The notes under the pieces are model-generated. The model saw nothing but the letters and a program-made list of their open reading frames with translations, made no database searches and had not been told where the DNA came from. The position numbers were made by a program, and so were the translations under genes. A stretch of 64,000 bases of DNA from contig CANLPY010000001.1 of NCBI GenBank assembly GCA_947493165.1, forward strand, positions 248,001 through 312,000, in the 5' to 3' direction. Within the stretch, counting starts at the first letter, position 1. Each line of letters begins with the position of its first letter. The DNA is from an uncultured Erythrobacter sp. GTDB lineage: Bacteria; Pseudomonadota; Alphaproteobacteria; Sphingomonadales; Sphingomonadaceae. Below are positions 9,108-19,165 of this stretch, in pieces.

Positions 9108-11009
9108 TCAATCCATTTTCATTTCGTCCGCCGATTGATCATTCGGCGCCGAGGTTGATTCTTTCGTTGCCAAGGGGGCCGCTTTGCGTCGCCCAAAAGC
9201 CTTCAATCTCTTATTCAATAAGTCCTGGCTCTGTCGCAGTCTGGCCTGTTCAGCCATTGAACCTTCGGGATCCTCATCGAACCGGCCCACCGTTGCTGCA
9301 AGCGCAGCTTCAAGGGCCGGCCTTTCGACCAGCAACGACACAGCTTCAGCCAGTTCCTCGCGCGCATCTACCGGATCGGTGCCTTCTCGCAGGAAGGCGT
9401 AGCTTCTGTCTGCCGGTGGGGCGGGAAGGCCTTGCGCGTCTGATATGGCGTTTGCCCCACCCGAATCAAGCGTTTCTGCAAGTTCGAACAAGGATTCCAC
9501 CAGTTCTGTTGCATTTGGCTCGAACCGGGCAAGCCGAGTGAGGGTTTCAGAGTGGCGTGAAATTTCTTCAGGAAAGCGCACGAGCCCTGCGATCACTGCC
9601 TGCTTGAACGTGTCTCGCATCCCACCAGACATGGCGCGTTGTAGCTGTCCGCGTGCCTCGGCAGAAAGGCCTTGAGGGCGCTGCTTTCCGAAACCTTTGT
9701 TGCCATTGCCGCGCCAGTTTTGTCCATTGCCTCGTGGTGGGCGAGGCGGAAACGCATATGCGGAATACAGATCCAGCAGTTCGCGCCGATACAGCGCAGC
9801 GATATCGCCGTGCCCGATGGTGTCGACATGATCGAGTAACCGCTTTTTTAGCCCAGCTTTCGCCTCAGGACTGTCGAGCGGCTGCGCATCGCGTTCAAAC
9901 TGCCACAATGTTTCAAGCAGGCTCATAGGTTCAGCAAGCAGCTTCTCCATCGCCTGGGGGCCTTGCTTGGCGATCAAGTCGTCTGGATCCATACCGGATG
10001 GCAAGCGCACGATTGAGAGAGAACGGCCCGGTGCAAGCATCGGCAACGCGCGCCCAATTGCTCGCATCGCCGCCTTTTGGCCGGCATTGTCGCCATCAAA
10101 GCAAAGGATTGGCACCTCTACCATCCGCCACAGCATTTCCAGCTGCATTTCGGTTAGCGCTGTTCCAAGCGGGGCAACGGCGTCCTCAAATCCAGCCTGA
10201 GCAAGTGCCACCACGTCCATATAGCCTTCGACCACAATCACCCGGCCTGATTGGCGTGAGGCAGGGGAGGCGCGGTGCAGATTGTAAAGCGTGCGGCCTT
10301 TGTCGAACAAAGGCGTGTCGGGGGAATTGAGGTATTTTGCGATGCCTTCGCGCTTGCCCAAAATGCGCCCACCAAAGGCGATCACCCGCCCGCGTGCGTC
10401 CTGTATTGGCAGCATCACTCGCCCGCGAAACCGGTCGTATTTGGTCCCGTCATCGGTGGCGATCCGCATACCGGCTTCAACCAGCATTTGCTCGTCGAAT
10501 GCGGACAGTGCGCCTGCCAGCGCCTGTTTGTTTTCTGGCGCATAGCCAAAGCCGAAATCGCGCAAGGTCTGGTTCGTGAGCCCGCGTCCGCGCAGATAGT
10601 CGAGCGCTTCGCGGCCATCGCCGCTTTTTAGGTTGTTTACGAACCACTCCTGCGCCTCGGTGGTCACATCGATCAGGCTGGCGCGCTTTTCTGCCTTTTT
10701 CGCCGCAGCGGGGTCCGGCGCAGGCACCTCCATCCCGGCCTCGGCCGCCAGTTCCTTCACCGCATCCATAAAGCCCATGCCGCGTTGGTCAGTCATCCAC
10801 CGGATTACATCGCCATGCGCACCGCAGCCAAAGCAGTGGTAGAAGCCCTTTTGATCGTTGACTGTGAAGCTAGGCGATTTCTCGTCATGAAAAGGGCAAC
10901 ACGCCTTCCACTCGCGCCCGGCCTTTTGCAGCTTGTCGGTGCGCATGATGACTGTCGACAGCGTCACACGCGCGCGCAGTTCGTCCAACCATTGCGGGGA
11001 AAGTGCCAT
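9108..11009 (-). CDS. dnaG: DNA primase
   Basis: 633 residues. The N-terminal CHC2 zinc domain has CCPFHDEKSPSF and FYHCFGCG. The catalytic core has a TOPRIM segment, VEGYMDVVALAQAGF, and the acidic CFDGDNAGQKAA. A helicase-binding C-terminal region follows. It makes RNA primers at the replication fork. The order yqeY-dnaG-rpoD is a common alphaproteobacterial version of the macromolecular-synthesis operon, here without rpsU. The ATG at 11009 gives the normal N-terminus. Confidence 0.97.
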   Translation of the reverse strand: MALSPQWLDELRARVTLSTVIMRTDKLQKAGREWKACCPFHDEKSPSFTVNDQKGFYHCFGCGAHGDVIRWMTDQRGMGFMDAVKELAAEAGMEVPAPDPAAAKKAEKRASLIDVTTEAQEWFVNNLKSGDGREALDYLRGRGLTNQTLRDFGFGYAPENKQALAGALSAFDEQMLVEAGMRIATDDGTKYDRFRGRVMLPIQDARGRVIAFGGRILGKREGIAKYLNSPDTPLFDKGRTLYNLHRASPASRQSGRVIVVEGYMDVVALAQAGFEDAVAPLGTALTEMQLEMLWRMVEVPILCFDGDNAGQKAAMRAIGRALPMLAPGRSLSIVRLPSGMDPDDLIAKQGPQAMEKLLAEPMSLLETLWQFERDAQPLDSPEAKAGLKKRLLDHVDTIGHGDIAALYRRELLDLYSAYAFPPRPPRGNGQNWRGNGNKGFGKQRPQGLSAEARGQLQRAMSGGMRDTFKQAVIAGLVRFPEEISRHSETLTRLARFEPNATELVESLFELAETLDSGGANAISDAQGLPAPPADRSYAFLREGTDPVDAREELAEAVSLLVERPALEAALAATVGRFDEDPEGSMAEQARLRQSQDLLNKRLKAFGRRKAAPLATKESTSAPNDQSADEMKMD

Positions 11010-11079
11010 GTCCTAGAAATGCGCTTCTATCGAGCTTCAATCAAGCGCTGCTTGTGGACCAATCCATGATTAGCACATC

Positions 11080-11529
11080 TTAAGACAAAGCGTTTTTCAC
11101 CAACCCGCTTGCCATACCCCCGTCGAGCAGCGCGCCGTGCCGCTTTTTCAGCTCGCCCATGACCCGGCCCATATCTTTCATGCTGTCCGCGCCAAGCTCT
11201 GTCTTGATTGCGGCGATAGCGGCGGCGGTTTCTTCCTCGCTCATCATTGTCGGCAGGAATTCCTCGATCACCGCCAGTTCCGCTTTCTCCTTCGCCGCGA
11301 GCTCATCGCGTCCGCCGGTTTCGTACATCTCAATCGATTCGCGGCGTTGCTTGGCCATTTTTTGGAGGACGGACGTCACCAGCTCATCATCTGGCACATC
11401 TTTGTTCGACGTGCGCAGTTCAATATCGCGGTCCTTAATCTTGGCGGAGATCTGGCGCAGAGTTGCTGTACGCTCCTTTTCGCCTGCCTTCATCGCGGAA
11501 ATCGTGGCGGCTTTGATGGTGTCGCGCAT
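11080..11529 (-). CDS. yqeY: GatB/YqeY domain protein
   Basis: 149 residues from the ATG at 11529, preceded by AAGAAAG; a longer frame exists but would start in the carA upstream region. The whole length is YqeY: MRDTIKAATISAMKAGEKER, EMYETGGRDELAAKEKAEL, IEEFLP, and a C-terminal MGRVMGELKKRHGALLDGG. This domain resembles the tRNA-binding tail of GatB. Its exact role is unsettled, and linkage to dnaG/rpoD is conserved. It is divergent from carA. Confidence 0.92.
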   Translation of the reverse strand: MRDTIKAATISAMKAGEKERTATLRQISAKIKDRDIELRTSNKDVPDDELVTSVLQKMAKQRRESIEMYETGGRDELAAKEKAELAVIEEFLPTMMSEEETAAAIAAIKTELGADSMKDMGRVMGELKKRHGALLDGGMASGLVKNALS

Positions 11530-11673
11530 TATGTGGTCTTTCTTGTGGATGGTTTGAGCCAACTGGCTCTTTAGCTGAGATATCGTCCCCGAGATAGGTT
11601 GACGCATGGGCAGTGCAAGCCTAGCTGCTGGGACTTAGCGACATTGCTGGAAACCACTGACTCGGAGCGCCCC

Positions 11674-12858
11674 ATGGCCGACACCGCATCTTCACGCGCG
11701 CAACCCAACGGCGCGACGGGAGTCCTTGTTTTGGCCGATGGAACGGTGATCTGGGGCAGGGGCTTTGGCGCCAGCGGCGACGCGGTGGGTGAGGTGTGCT
11801 TTAACACAGCGATGACCGGCTATCAGGAAGTGATGACCGATCCCAGCTATGCCGCGCAAATCGTCACCTTCACATTTCCGCATATCGGCAATGTCGGCAC
11901 AAATGGCGAAGATATTGAAAGTCAGGTGGAAAGCGCGGTTGGCTGCGTCGTTCGCGAAGACGTGACGCAGCCCAGCAATTTTCGCAGCGCGCAAGAATTC
12001 ACCGACTGGATGGCCGCGAACGACAAGATTGGCCTTGCCGGGGTCGATACTCGCGCACTGACGCGCCGCATTCGCATATCGGGCGCTCCCAATGCCGTGA
12101 TCGCGCACTCGCCGGATGGTAATTTTGACATCTCTGCTTTGCTGGTGCGCGCACGGGATTGGTCCGGGCTGGAGGGGATGGACCTCGCCAGCCGAGTGAG
12201 CCGCGAAAATCAGGAAAGCTGGGAAGGCGGGTATTGGCGGCTGGGGCATGGCTATGGCCGGGCTGCGCATGATGCGACCCCGCACGTGGTAGCAATAGAT
12301 TACGGCGCGAAGGACAACATTTTCCGCAATCTGGTGAAAGCGGGCGCGAAGGTGACCGTGGTCCCGGCGAAGACCTCGCTTGAGGACATTCTCGCGCTGT
12401 CACCCGATGGCGTGTTTCTTTCCAATGGTCCGGGCGATCCAGCGGCGACGGGTGAGTTCGCCGTGCCAGTGATCAAGGCGCTGCTCGATCGCGACATGCC
12501 TCTCTTCGGCATTTGCCTAGGCCATCAGATGTTGGCGCTGGCGGCTGGGGCCAAGACGACCAAAATGCACCAAGGACATCGCGGCGCAAACCATCCGGTT
12601 CAGCGGGTCGGTGGTAGCTGGGGCGACACCGAGGCTCTGGTCGAGATCACCAGTATGAACCACGGCTTTGCAGTCGATGGCGACACCTTGCCAGATGATG
12701 TCGAGGAAACGCATGTCTCGTTATTCGATGGTTCCAATTGCGGCATCGCGATCAAGGGTAAGCGCGCGTTCGGCGTGCAATACCACCCAGAAGCGTCTCC
12801 CGGCCCGCAAGACAGTTTCTACCTGTTCGAGAAATTCGTCGGGGGTTTGGGAGCCTAA
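11674..12858 (+). CDS. carA: carbamoyl-phosphate synthase small subunit
   Basis: 394 residues. It supplies ammonia from glutamine to CarB for arginine and pyrimidine synthesis. The N-terminal CPSase domain has GEVCFNTAMTGYQEVMTDPSY. The C-terminal class I glutamine amidotransferase has the Cys nucleophile in GICLGHQM and the His/Glu pair in YHPEASPGP. The ATG at 11674 with CGGAG upstream is preferred over an earlier TTG. The stop overlaps the next ATG (TAATG), so the following lipoprotein gene is translationally coupled. Confidence 0.97.
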   Translation: MADTASSRAQPNGATGVLVLADGTVIWGRGFGASGDAVGEVCFNTAMTGYQEVMTDPSYAAQIVTFTFPHIGNVGTNGEDIESQVESAVGCVVREDVTQPSNFRSAQEFTDWMAANDKIGLAGVDTRALTRRIRISGAPNAVIAHSPDGNFDISALLVRARDWSGLEGMDLASRVSRENQESWEGGYWRLGHGYGRAAHDATPHVVAIDYGAKDNIFRNLVKAGAKVTVVPAKTSLEDILALSPDGVFLSNGPGDPAATGEFAVPVIKALLDRDMPLFGICLGHQMLALAAGAKTTKMHQGHRGANHPVQRVGGSWGDTEALVEITSMNHGFAVDGDTLPDDVEETHVSLFDGSNCGIAIKGKRAFGVQYHPEASPGPQDSFYLFEKFVGGLGA

Positions 12859-13337
12859 TGCGCTCACTGCGTTCCCTTCTCCCAATTCTCATCGCGCTCC
12901 CGCTCGCGGGCTGTGATCTGTTCGATGATAAGGACTGGCGTGAGGGCACGGAAAGCGCAGAGGAATGCACCGCACGCGTAGCCAAGAAGCTAGAAGTCAA
13001 ACAGTTGATTGAGGCAACGGATGGCAATGTCCTTCCGACCTTCACCTTTGACATCACCAAGATGGATCTGAACGCGATCAACGAAATGATCGTACCTGCA
13101 AGCGGCAATCAGCGCGGCTCTTTGCGCACTTCTGCGTTTGGTGCGACTGCCCCGCCGGTTGAGGCCTTTATGGCGCTCGACGTGAGCGAGGCGGGTGCGT
13201 TCTACTTTGGCGATGATCCTTCGCTTTACCGAGTGCAAGGCAAGGTATTGACCGCCGACGAAATTGTCCCGGCCGGATGCGCGATGCAGAAAACTGGCAT
13301 GCGCCTTACCGGCTTTACGCTCGAAAATTCATCCTAA
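12858..13337 (+). CDS. putative lipoprotein between carA and carB
   Basis: 159 residues. It opens with a lipoprotein signal: RSLRSLLPILIALPLAGC with the lipobox Cys at residue 19. The mature part has one further Cys pair region (ECTARVAKKL and later GCAMQKTG) and no family I recognise. The start codon overlaps the carA stop as TAATG, and carB begins 42 nt after its stop. A periplasmic or envelope lipoprotein inside the car operon has no obvious link to carbamoyl-phosphate synthesis. Confidence 0.75.
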   Translation: MRSLRSLLPILIALPLAGCDLFDDKDWREGTESAEECTARVAKKLEVKQLIEATDGNVLPTFTFDITKMDLNAINEMIVPASGNQRGSLRTSAFGATAPPVEAFMALDVSEAGAFYFGDDPSLYRVQGKVLTADEIVPAGCAMQKTGMRLTGFTLENSS

Positions 13338-13379
13338 CCGATCTGCGACCATTCCGAACAGAAAGCGACCGTCAGAATA

Positions 13380-16300
13380 ATGCCCAAACGTACTGACATA
13401 AATTCGATCCTTGTCATTGGCGCTGGCCCGATCATCATCGGTCAGGCGTGCGAGTTTGACTATTCCGGGACGCAGGCGATCAAGGCTCTGAAGGAAGAGG
13501 GCTACCGCGTCATTCTGGTGAACTCCAACCCGGCCACGATCATGACCGATCCGGAGTTTGCCGACCGGACCTATATTGAACCGATAACCCCGGAAATTGT
13601 CGCCAAGATCATCGCCAAAGAGCGCGCGGCGCACCCGGAAGAGACAATGGCGCTGCTGCCGACGATGGGCGGGCAGACTGCGCTCAATTGTGCGCTGTCG
13701 CTTGATGCAGATGGCACGCTTGAGAAATACGATGTTGAGATGATCGGCGCGAAAGCCGATGCGATCGACAAGGCGGAGAACCGCCAGCGCTTCCGCGATG
13801 CGATGGATTCAATCGGACTTGAAAGCGCGCGCAGCGGCGTCGCCACCACGCTTGAGCAAGCGCGCGAGGTGCTGGAGCGCACCGGCCTGCCGTCAATCAT
13901 TCGGCCCAGCTTTACGCTTGGCGGGACGGGCGGGGGCATCGCCTATAACAAGGCGGAGTTTGACAAGATCGTGTCCGAAGGGCTCGATGCATCGCCCACC
14001 ACCGAGGTTCTGATTGAGGAATCGCTGCTGGGATGGAAAGAATATGAGATGGAGGTTGTCCGCGACAAGAAGGACAATTGCATCATCATCTGCTCGATTG
14101 AGAATGTCGATGCGATGGGCATCCACACCGGTGACAGCATCACGGTCGCGCCGGCGCTGACGTTGACCGATAAAGAATACCAGATCATGCGCACAGCCAG
14201 CCTGAATGTGCTGCGCGAGATCGGCGTAGAGACCGGCGGATCGAACGTGCAATTTGCCGTTAATCCCGCCGATGGCCGTCTGATCGTGATTGAGATGAAC
14301 CCGCGCGTGTCGCGCTCATCCGCCCTCGCATCCAAAGCCACCGGTTTCCCGATTGCGCGCGTCGCTGCGAAACTGGCGGTGGGTTATACGCTGGATGAGA
14401 TCACGAACGAGATTACCGGCGCAACCCCGGCCAGCTTTGAACCGACAATCGACTATGTCGTTACCAAGATCCCGCGCTTTGCCTTTGAAAAGTTCAAGGG
14501 CGCAGAGGCGAAGCTTTCCACCGCGATGAAATCGGTCGGTGAAGTCATGGCGATTGGCCGAAACTTCCAGGAGTCGATGCAGAAGGCCCTGCGGGGCCTG
14601 GAAACGGGCCTTGATGGGTTCAACCGCGTACCTGAACTCGAAGGTGTTCACCGGGACGTAATCACCGCCGCGCTCAGCCAGCGGACACCGGACCGGTTGT
14701 TGAATGTTGCACAAGCGATGCGCGAAGGGATGACGCCAGAGGACATCCAGCCGATTACCGGATACGACTTATGGTTCCTGCGCCAGATCGAAGAGATCGT
14801 CGCCGCAGAAGCGCAGGTGAGCAAGGAAGGGTTGCCGCAAGATGCCGCTGGTTTGCGCGCGCTGAAGGCGATGGGCTTTTCTGACCAGCGCCTCGCGACA
14901 TTGGCCGTGCGTTCTGTCGGTGTCGCAGGAGGCATGGCGGAAACGCAGGCGCGCGGTTCAGGCCTGCTCCATGATGCGCTGCAAGCGATGGCGGGGGCTA
15001 CGAGTGAAGCCGAAGTGCGCGAACTGCGGGAAAGATTGGGCGTGCGGCCGGTGTTCAAACGGATTGATAGCTGCGCGGCAGAGTTCGAGGCGATCACGCC
15101 CTATATGTACTCAACCTACGAAGCGCCGACATTTGGCGAGCCGGAATGCGAGGCCGCTCCGTCTGATCGCCGCAAAATCGTAATACTTGGCGGCGGTCCA
15201 AACCGGATCGGGCAGGGGATTGAGTTCGATTATTGCTGTGTTCACGCCTGTTTCGCGCTCGAAGAAGAGTTCGAGACCATTATGGTCAATTGCAATCCAG
15301 AGACTGTGTCGACTGATTATGACACGTCAGACAGGCTCTATTTCGAGCCTCTGACCGCAGAAGATGTCCTTCAAATCTTGCGCGTTGAGCAGCGGTCAGG
15401 CGAGCTAGTTGGCGTGATCGTGCAGTTCGGCGGCCAAACACCGCTTAAACTTGCGCAAGCGCTGGAGGATGCAGGAATCCCGATCCTTGGTACTTCTCCA
15501 GACGCGATCGACCTCGCCGAGGACCGCGAACGTTTTGCCAAACTGGTCAATGAGTTAAAGTTAAAGCAGCCGGCCAATGGCATTGCGCGCAGCCGCGATG
15601 AAGCCGCCGCGGTTGCCGCACATATCGGCTATCCAGTCTTGCTACGCCCATCCTATGTGCTGGGCGGGCGGGCCATGGAAATCGTCGACTCTGAGGCGCA
15701 GCTTGATGATTACATCGCCACCGCGGTCAATGTCTCTGGCGAAAGCCCTGTTCTGATTGACCAATATCTGCGCGATGCGATTGAATGCGATGTCGACGCT
15801 TTATGCGATGGCGATGAAGTGCGCATTGCCGGGGTAATGCAGCATATTGAAGAGGCTGGGGTGCATTCGGGCGACAGCGCTTGCACATTGCCGCCTTACT
15901 CTCTTCCGCCGGAAACGATTGAGGAGATGGAGCGCCAGGCTGAGGCTTTGGCCTTCGCGCTGGGCGTGCGCGGCCTGATGAATATCCAATTCGCGGTCAA
16001 AGGCGAAGATGTCTATCTGATTGAGGTTAACCCGCGCGCCAGCCGCACGGTCCCGTTTGTCGCGAAGGCTATCGGGCAGCCGGTGGCGAAAATCGCCGCT
16101 CGGGTGATGGCGGGCGAAAAGCTCTCCGCATTTCCGCAATTCAAGCGCGATCTGCCTTATATGGCTATCAAGGAAGCCGTGTTCCCGTTTGCTCGCTTCC
16201 CAGGCGCTGACCCGGTTCTGACGCCGGAAATGAAGTCGACCGGGGAAGTGATGGGGATCGACACGACATTTGAGGCCGCCTTCCTCAAATCGCAATTGGG

Positions 16301-16718
16301 TGCGGGCATGAATTTACCGCGCGATGGCACAGTGTTCGTCTCAGTCAAAAATAGCGACAAAAGTGTGATTTTGCCTGCGGTTCGCGGCCTGATCGAAAAG
16401 GGCTTTACCGTCGTCGCGACCGGCGGCACTCAGACCTATCTGGCTGAACAGGGACTTGCAGTTGAGAAGGTCAATAAAGTGGCCGAAGGCCAACCGCATG
16501 TCGTCGATAAAATCATCGATGGCGAGATTGCGTTGATCTTCAACACCACCGAAGGTTGGCAATCGCTGCGGGACTCCAAATCGATCCGCGCCACCGCTTT
16601 GGAAAAGAAGGTTCCTTATTACACAACCGCAACTGCATCTTTGGCTGCATCAGCGGCAATTGGAGCAGTATTGCCAAGCCAGCTTGAAGTCCGCGCGCTG
16701 CAAGACTATTATAGTTGA
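13380..16718 (+). CDS. carB: carbamoyl-phosphate synthase large subunit
   Basis: 1112 residues, slightly longer than the E. coli protein. It has two homologous ATP-grasp halves. The first has [19 protein letters not shown] and the second [19 protein letters not shown]. Each has an ATP-grasp core ([20 protein letters not shown]), and metal-binding [11 protein letters not shown] and [10 protein letters not shown] match between halves. The C-terminal MGS-like regulatory domain (about residues 975-1112) contains [14 protein letters not shown]. It makes carbamoyl phosphate from bicarbonate, ammonia from CarA and two ATP. Confidence 0.98.
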   Translation: MPKRTDINSILVIGAGPIIIGQACEFDYSGTQAIKALKEEGYRVILVNSNPATIMTDPEFADRTYIEPITPEIVAKIIAKERAAHPEETMALLPTMGGQTALNCALSLDADGTLEKYDVEMIGAKADAIDKAENRQRFRDAMDSIGLESARSGVATTLEQAREVLERTGLPSIIRPSFTLGGTGGGIAYNKAEFDKIVSEGLDASPTTEVLIEESLLGWKEYEMEVVRDKKDNCIIICSIENVDAMGIHTGDSITVAPALTLTDKEYQIMRTASLNVLREIGVETGGSNVQFAVNPADGRLIVIEMNPRVSRSSALASKATGFPIARVAAKLAVGYTLDEITNEITGATPASFEPTIDYVVTKIPRFAFEKFKGAEAKLSTAMKSVGEVMAIGRNFQESMQKALRGLETGLDGFNRVPELEGVHRDVITAALSQRTPDRLLNVAQAMREGMTPEDIQPITGYDLWFLRQIEEIVAAEAQVSKEGLPQDAAGLRALKAMGFSDQRLATLAVRSVGVAGGMAETQARGSGLLHDALQAMAGATSEAEVRELRERLGVRPVFKRIDSCAAEFEAITPYMYSTYEAPTFGEPECEAAPSDRRKIVILGGGPNRIGQGIEFDYCCVHACFALEEEFETIMVNCNPETVSTDYDTSDRLYFEPLTAEDVLQILRVEQRSGELVGVIVQFGGQTPLKLAQALEDAGIPILGTSPDAIDLAEDRERFAKLVNELKLKQPANGIARSRDEAAAVAAHIGYPVLLRPSYVLGGRAMEIVDSEAQLDDYIATAVNVSGESPVLIDQYLRDAIECDVDALCDGDEVRIAGVMQHIEEAGVHSGDSACTLPPYSLPPETIEEMERQAEALAFALGVRGLMNIQFAVKGEDVYLIEVNPRASRTVPFVAKAIGQPVAKIAARVMAGEKLSAFPQFKRDLPYMAIKEAVFPFARFPGADPVLTPEMKSTGEVMGIDTTFEAAFLKSQLGAGMNLPRDGTVFVSVKNSDKSVILPAVRGLIEKGFTVVATGGTQTYLAEQGLAVEKVNKVAEGQPHVVDKIIDGEIALIFNTTEGWQSLRDSKSIRATALEKKVPYYTTATASLAASAAIGAVLPSQLEVRALQDYYS

Positions 16719-16831
16719 GTAATTCAGCGAAGTTCCCCGACATTTCGATGCATTTGCGCCGCCTCGGCAGAAGTGGTGATGCTTGAAATGACCTGTAATT
16801 TCGAGGACTTGAGCAGATAGAAAGAGACGGA

Positions 16832-17308
16832 ATGGCGACGATGGAAAAGGTTCCAATGCTGGCTGAGGGCTATGAGCGGTTAACCACCGATCTGAAGGCT
16901 TTGCGGGACGAACGTCCGAAAATTGTTGATGCGATCGAAGAAGCTCGTGCGCATGGCGACCTCTCGGAAAACGCTGAGTATCACGCTGCGAAGGAACGTC
17001 AGGGCCAAGTTGAGGCCATGATTGGCGATATCGAAAGCAAAGTTAGCCGGGCGCAGATTATCGACCCAGCGACGCTCAGCGGCGACAGGATTGTATTTGG
17101 TGCGACCGTCACATTGCTGGATGATGACGACAAACCGGTGAAGTATCAGATTGTCGGTGAGACTGAGGCTGATGCTGCAGCTGGCCGTATCTCTTACAGT
17201 TCACCCTTGGCGCGGGCCTTGATTGGCAAGCAAAAGGGCGACGAAATTGAAGTGACTGTTCCTTCGGGCGACAAGTTCTACCTTGTCGAACAGATCCAGT
17301 TCATCTGA
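16832..17308 (+). CDS. greA: transcription elongation factor GreA
   Basis: 158 residues. An N-terminal antiparallel coiled coil carries the tip sequence [20 protein letters not shown], with the acidic residues that rescue backtracked RNA polymerase. An FKBP-like C-terminal domain follows ([26 protein letters not shown], then [23 protein letters not shown]). Length and motifs are canonical. The start at ATG 16832 is preceded by GAGACGG. It follows carB by 113 nt and ends at a hairpin with a T-run. Confidence 0.97.
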   Translation: MATMEKVPMLAEGYERLTTDLKALRDERPKIVDAIEEARAHGDLSENAEYHAAKERQGQVEAMIGDIESKVSRAQIIDPATLSGDRIVFGATVTLLDDDDKPVKYQIVGETEADAAAGRISYSSPLARALIGKQKGDEIEVTVPSGDKFYLVEQIQFI

Positions 17309-17323
17309 TCATTGCTGGCTATG

Positions 17324-17345
17324 GCGCCTTAATCGAGGCGCTTTT
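17324..17345 (+). terminator. probable terminator after greA
   Basis: GCGCCT and AGGCGC form a 6-bp stem around a 6-nt loop, followed by TTTT on the plus strand, 16 nt after the greA stop. It overlaps the last codons of the convergent GNAT gene. The stem is short, so it may be a modest terminator. Confidence 0.55.
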
Positions 17346-17817
17346 CCATAGCGTAATTGTGGATCGGCACGGCTTTCCCGTCGTGCTCGATGGTAAAGTC
17401 ACGTCTGTGTTCAACGCTGTATCCAGCTCGTTCGAATGCAGACCGGGCCAATTCGCTCGCTTCGGTGTAGAGACGGGCGACACCGTTTTGGCGCGCATGA
17501 AGTTCAGATGCTGCGAGCAGCTCATCTGCTAGGCCGCGCCGCGTGTGATCGGGATGACAATAAAGCATGTCGAGATGCCCATCTGGCTCAAGCAAAGCGT
17601 AAGCTATTGCGTTGTCCTCCGGGTCTGCCGCGACCAGTATGAGATCACCAGACGCTGCTCGATCAAGGAAACGCTGTGGGCCGGGGTGACGCGCAGCCCA
17701 AGCAGAAACCTGATCTGCCGTATAGCTTTTCGCCCCGACCGCACGGATTGCTGCGACCGTCACTTCGGCCAAAGGGAGAGCATCTACCCGCGTGAATCGC
17801 CTGATAGCGTACGCCAT
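17329..17817 (-). CDS. GNAT-family N-acetyltransferase
   Basis: 162 residues with the GNAT fold: IRRFTRVDALPLAEVTVAAI at the start, the beta4 strand and pyrophosphate loop LDMLYCHPDHTRRGLADELL (the acetyl-CoA binding RRGxA), then ASELARSAFERAGY. It should transfer an acetyl group from acetyl-CoA to an amine; the substrate cannot be read. It is convergent with greA and separated from the DUF4170 gene on the same strand by 23 nt. Confidence 0.85.
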   Translation of the reverse strand: MAYAIRRFTRVDALPLAEVTVAAIRAVGAKSYTADQVSAWAARHPGPQRFLDRAASGDLILVAADPEDNAIAYALLEPDGHLDMLYCHPDHTRRGLADELLAASELHARQNGVARLYTEASELARSAFERAGYSVEHRRDFTIEHDGKAVPIHNYAMEKRLD

Positions 17818-17840
17818 TGCGCCCTCAATCAGTGGCCTGA

Positions 17841-18071
17841 TTACGCGTCTGGCGTCAGAAGATGGTGGATATGCACGACCACATATTTCATTTCAGCATC
17901 ATCGACGGTGCGTTGAGCTTGAGCGCGCCATGCCTCCTCAGCAGCGTCGTATGAACTGAACACGCCGACGACGTGGATGCTCTCAGGGTCTTGGAATTCA
18001 ATGCTTCGCGGATCGCTTACGCGGCCACCCATGACCAAGTGAAGCTTTTGTGTCGGAGTTGTTTCTTCCAT
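17841..18071 (-). CDS. DUF4170 domain protein
   Basis: 76 residues from an ATG at 18071 with AAGGAAAG upstream. The pattern KLHLVMGGRVSDP, FQDPESIHVVGVF, AAEEAWRAQAQRTVDDAEMKYVVVHIHHLL matches DUF4170, a short alphaproteobacterial family of unknown function. Family proteins are this size and soluble. It lies between the GNAT gene and the membrane/anchor gene block on the same strand. Confidence 0.85.
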   Translation of the reverse strand: MEETTPTQKLHLVMGGRVSDPRSIEFQDPESIHVVGVFSSYDAAEEAWRAQAQRTVDDAEMKYVVVHIHHLLTPDA

Positions 18072-18171
18072 GGTGAGATGTCTTTCCTTGGGGAGGCGGG
18101 AATTAGATCGTGCCCAATAAAGCAAGCATCATGAGGCGCAAGTCCTGCAGCTGTCCTGTACGGTAAGGCCC

Positions 18172-18735
18172 CTAATTTGGAACCCGATTTTTGAGGTCAC
18201 GCACAGCGCGGCCTGCTCTGCGTGACGCGCGGCGCGACACCGTTTTCGTCAGATCACCTGTTGCGCCGATTGTGTGACTAGCCTCGCGCCGCAATTTGCG
18301 CGCTTTGGCCATTCCAGCATCGCTCATATCTTCAATACTGTCTTGTCCGCGCTGGGCGGTGTCGAGTGCGCCATCAATAGCCTTGATCCCGTATGCGACA
18401 ACGGCATCTCCGATCAATGACATGAAATCGCTGCTGCGCTTCTTCGCGCTGTTGACTGACGCAGTTCTAACGCTGCTTGCACCCTTTTTCACGCCCGTCG
18501 CGACACCTTTGGCAGCATTACCTGCCGCGCGGCGACCGGGCTTGGTCATCATGCCAATTGCGAGACCGGTGGCTACCGCTCCACCGACAGCAACGCCGGG
18601 ATGCTTTTTAATGAATTCACCGGCTGCGCTAGCCGCCTCGCGTGCATCGTCGGCAATACCGCGTTGGGCATTGCGCTTTTCACTCGCTTCGATCTTTGCG
18701 CGAAGTTCATCGCGTTTTTCGGCGGGATCAGTCAT
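18172..18735 (-). CDS. hypothetical protein with single membrane helix, basic tail
   Basis: 187 residues from ATG 18735 behind CGGAGA; an earlier in-frame ATG is possible. The N-terminus is charged (AEKRDELRAKIEASEKR). A glycine/alanine-rich hydrophobic helix follows at about 44-63 (HPGVAVGGAVATGLAIGMM). The long C-terminal half is basic (RRASRRAGRAVRD). The KHPGVAVG motif before the helix is echoed as RKSPGVAVG in the protein of 19694-20317, so the two are related in layout (seen). It overlaps the preceding gene's end by 8 nt. Function is unknown. Confidence 0.6.
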   Translation of the reverse strand: MTDPAEKRDELRAKIEASEKRNAQRGIADDAREAASAAGEFIKKHPGVAVGGAVATGLAIGMMTKPGRRAAGNAAKGVATGVKKGASSVRTASVNSAKKRSSDFMSLIGDAVVAYGIKAIDGALDTAQRGQDSIEDMSDAGMAKARKLRREASHTIGATGDLTKTVSRRASRRAGRAVRDLKNRVPN

Positions 18736-19165
18736 CATCGTCTCCGGGAGTATTCGCGTCATGGGGAACATCATCTCGTGGCGTCAGGACGATGTCGTGA
18801 GTGTTTTGGGCGGCGAGATCGTCCAATGTTTCAGCGTCGTCCTCACCATTTTCGATGCCTGCTTTAGTGTCGGCCTCAGATTTGGCGTCTAGCTCATTGT
18901 TGAACGCTTCCATTATTGGCTCGCGTGCAAACCAAACGGCAATTGCTGCGACGACCACCGCAAGCACACCCTTGCTGTCGCCAGCTTTCTCGCCAGTGGT
19001 TTCAAGTGCGTCTTTAGCGCCCGCGATCACCCGGCTTACGGTCCGTTCTGCAAGGCTTTTGCCTGACAATCCGGTTTTTACATGTTCGATGTCTGCCTTG
19101 AACATCGCCAGCGCAGAATTGCGCAGTGCCCGGTCTTCACGGAATTGTTGATCAAGCTTGCTCAC
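18728..19165 (-). CDS. hypothetical membrane-anchored acidic protein
   Basis: 145 residues. An N-terminal soluble region (KLDQQFREDRALRNSALAMFKADIEHVK) precedes one transmembrane helix at about residues 65-80 (GVLAVVVAAIAVWFA). A strongly acidic tail ends in DDDD. No known family is recognised. Start and stop overlap the neighbouring genes, so it belongs to the same transcript as the genes at 19162-19665 and 18172-18735. It probably sits in the inner membrane with the acidic tail in the cytoplasm or periplasm (not decidable). Confidence 0.6.
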   Translation of the reverse strand: MSKLDQQFREDRALRNSALAMFKADIEHVKTGLSGKSLAERTVSRVIAGAKDALETTGEKAGDSKGVLAVVVAAIAVWFAREPIMEAFNNELDAKSEADTKAGIENGEDDAETLDDLAAQNTHDIVLTPRDDVPHDANTPGDDDD

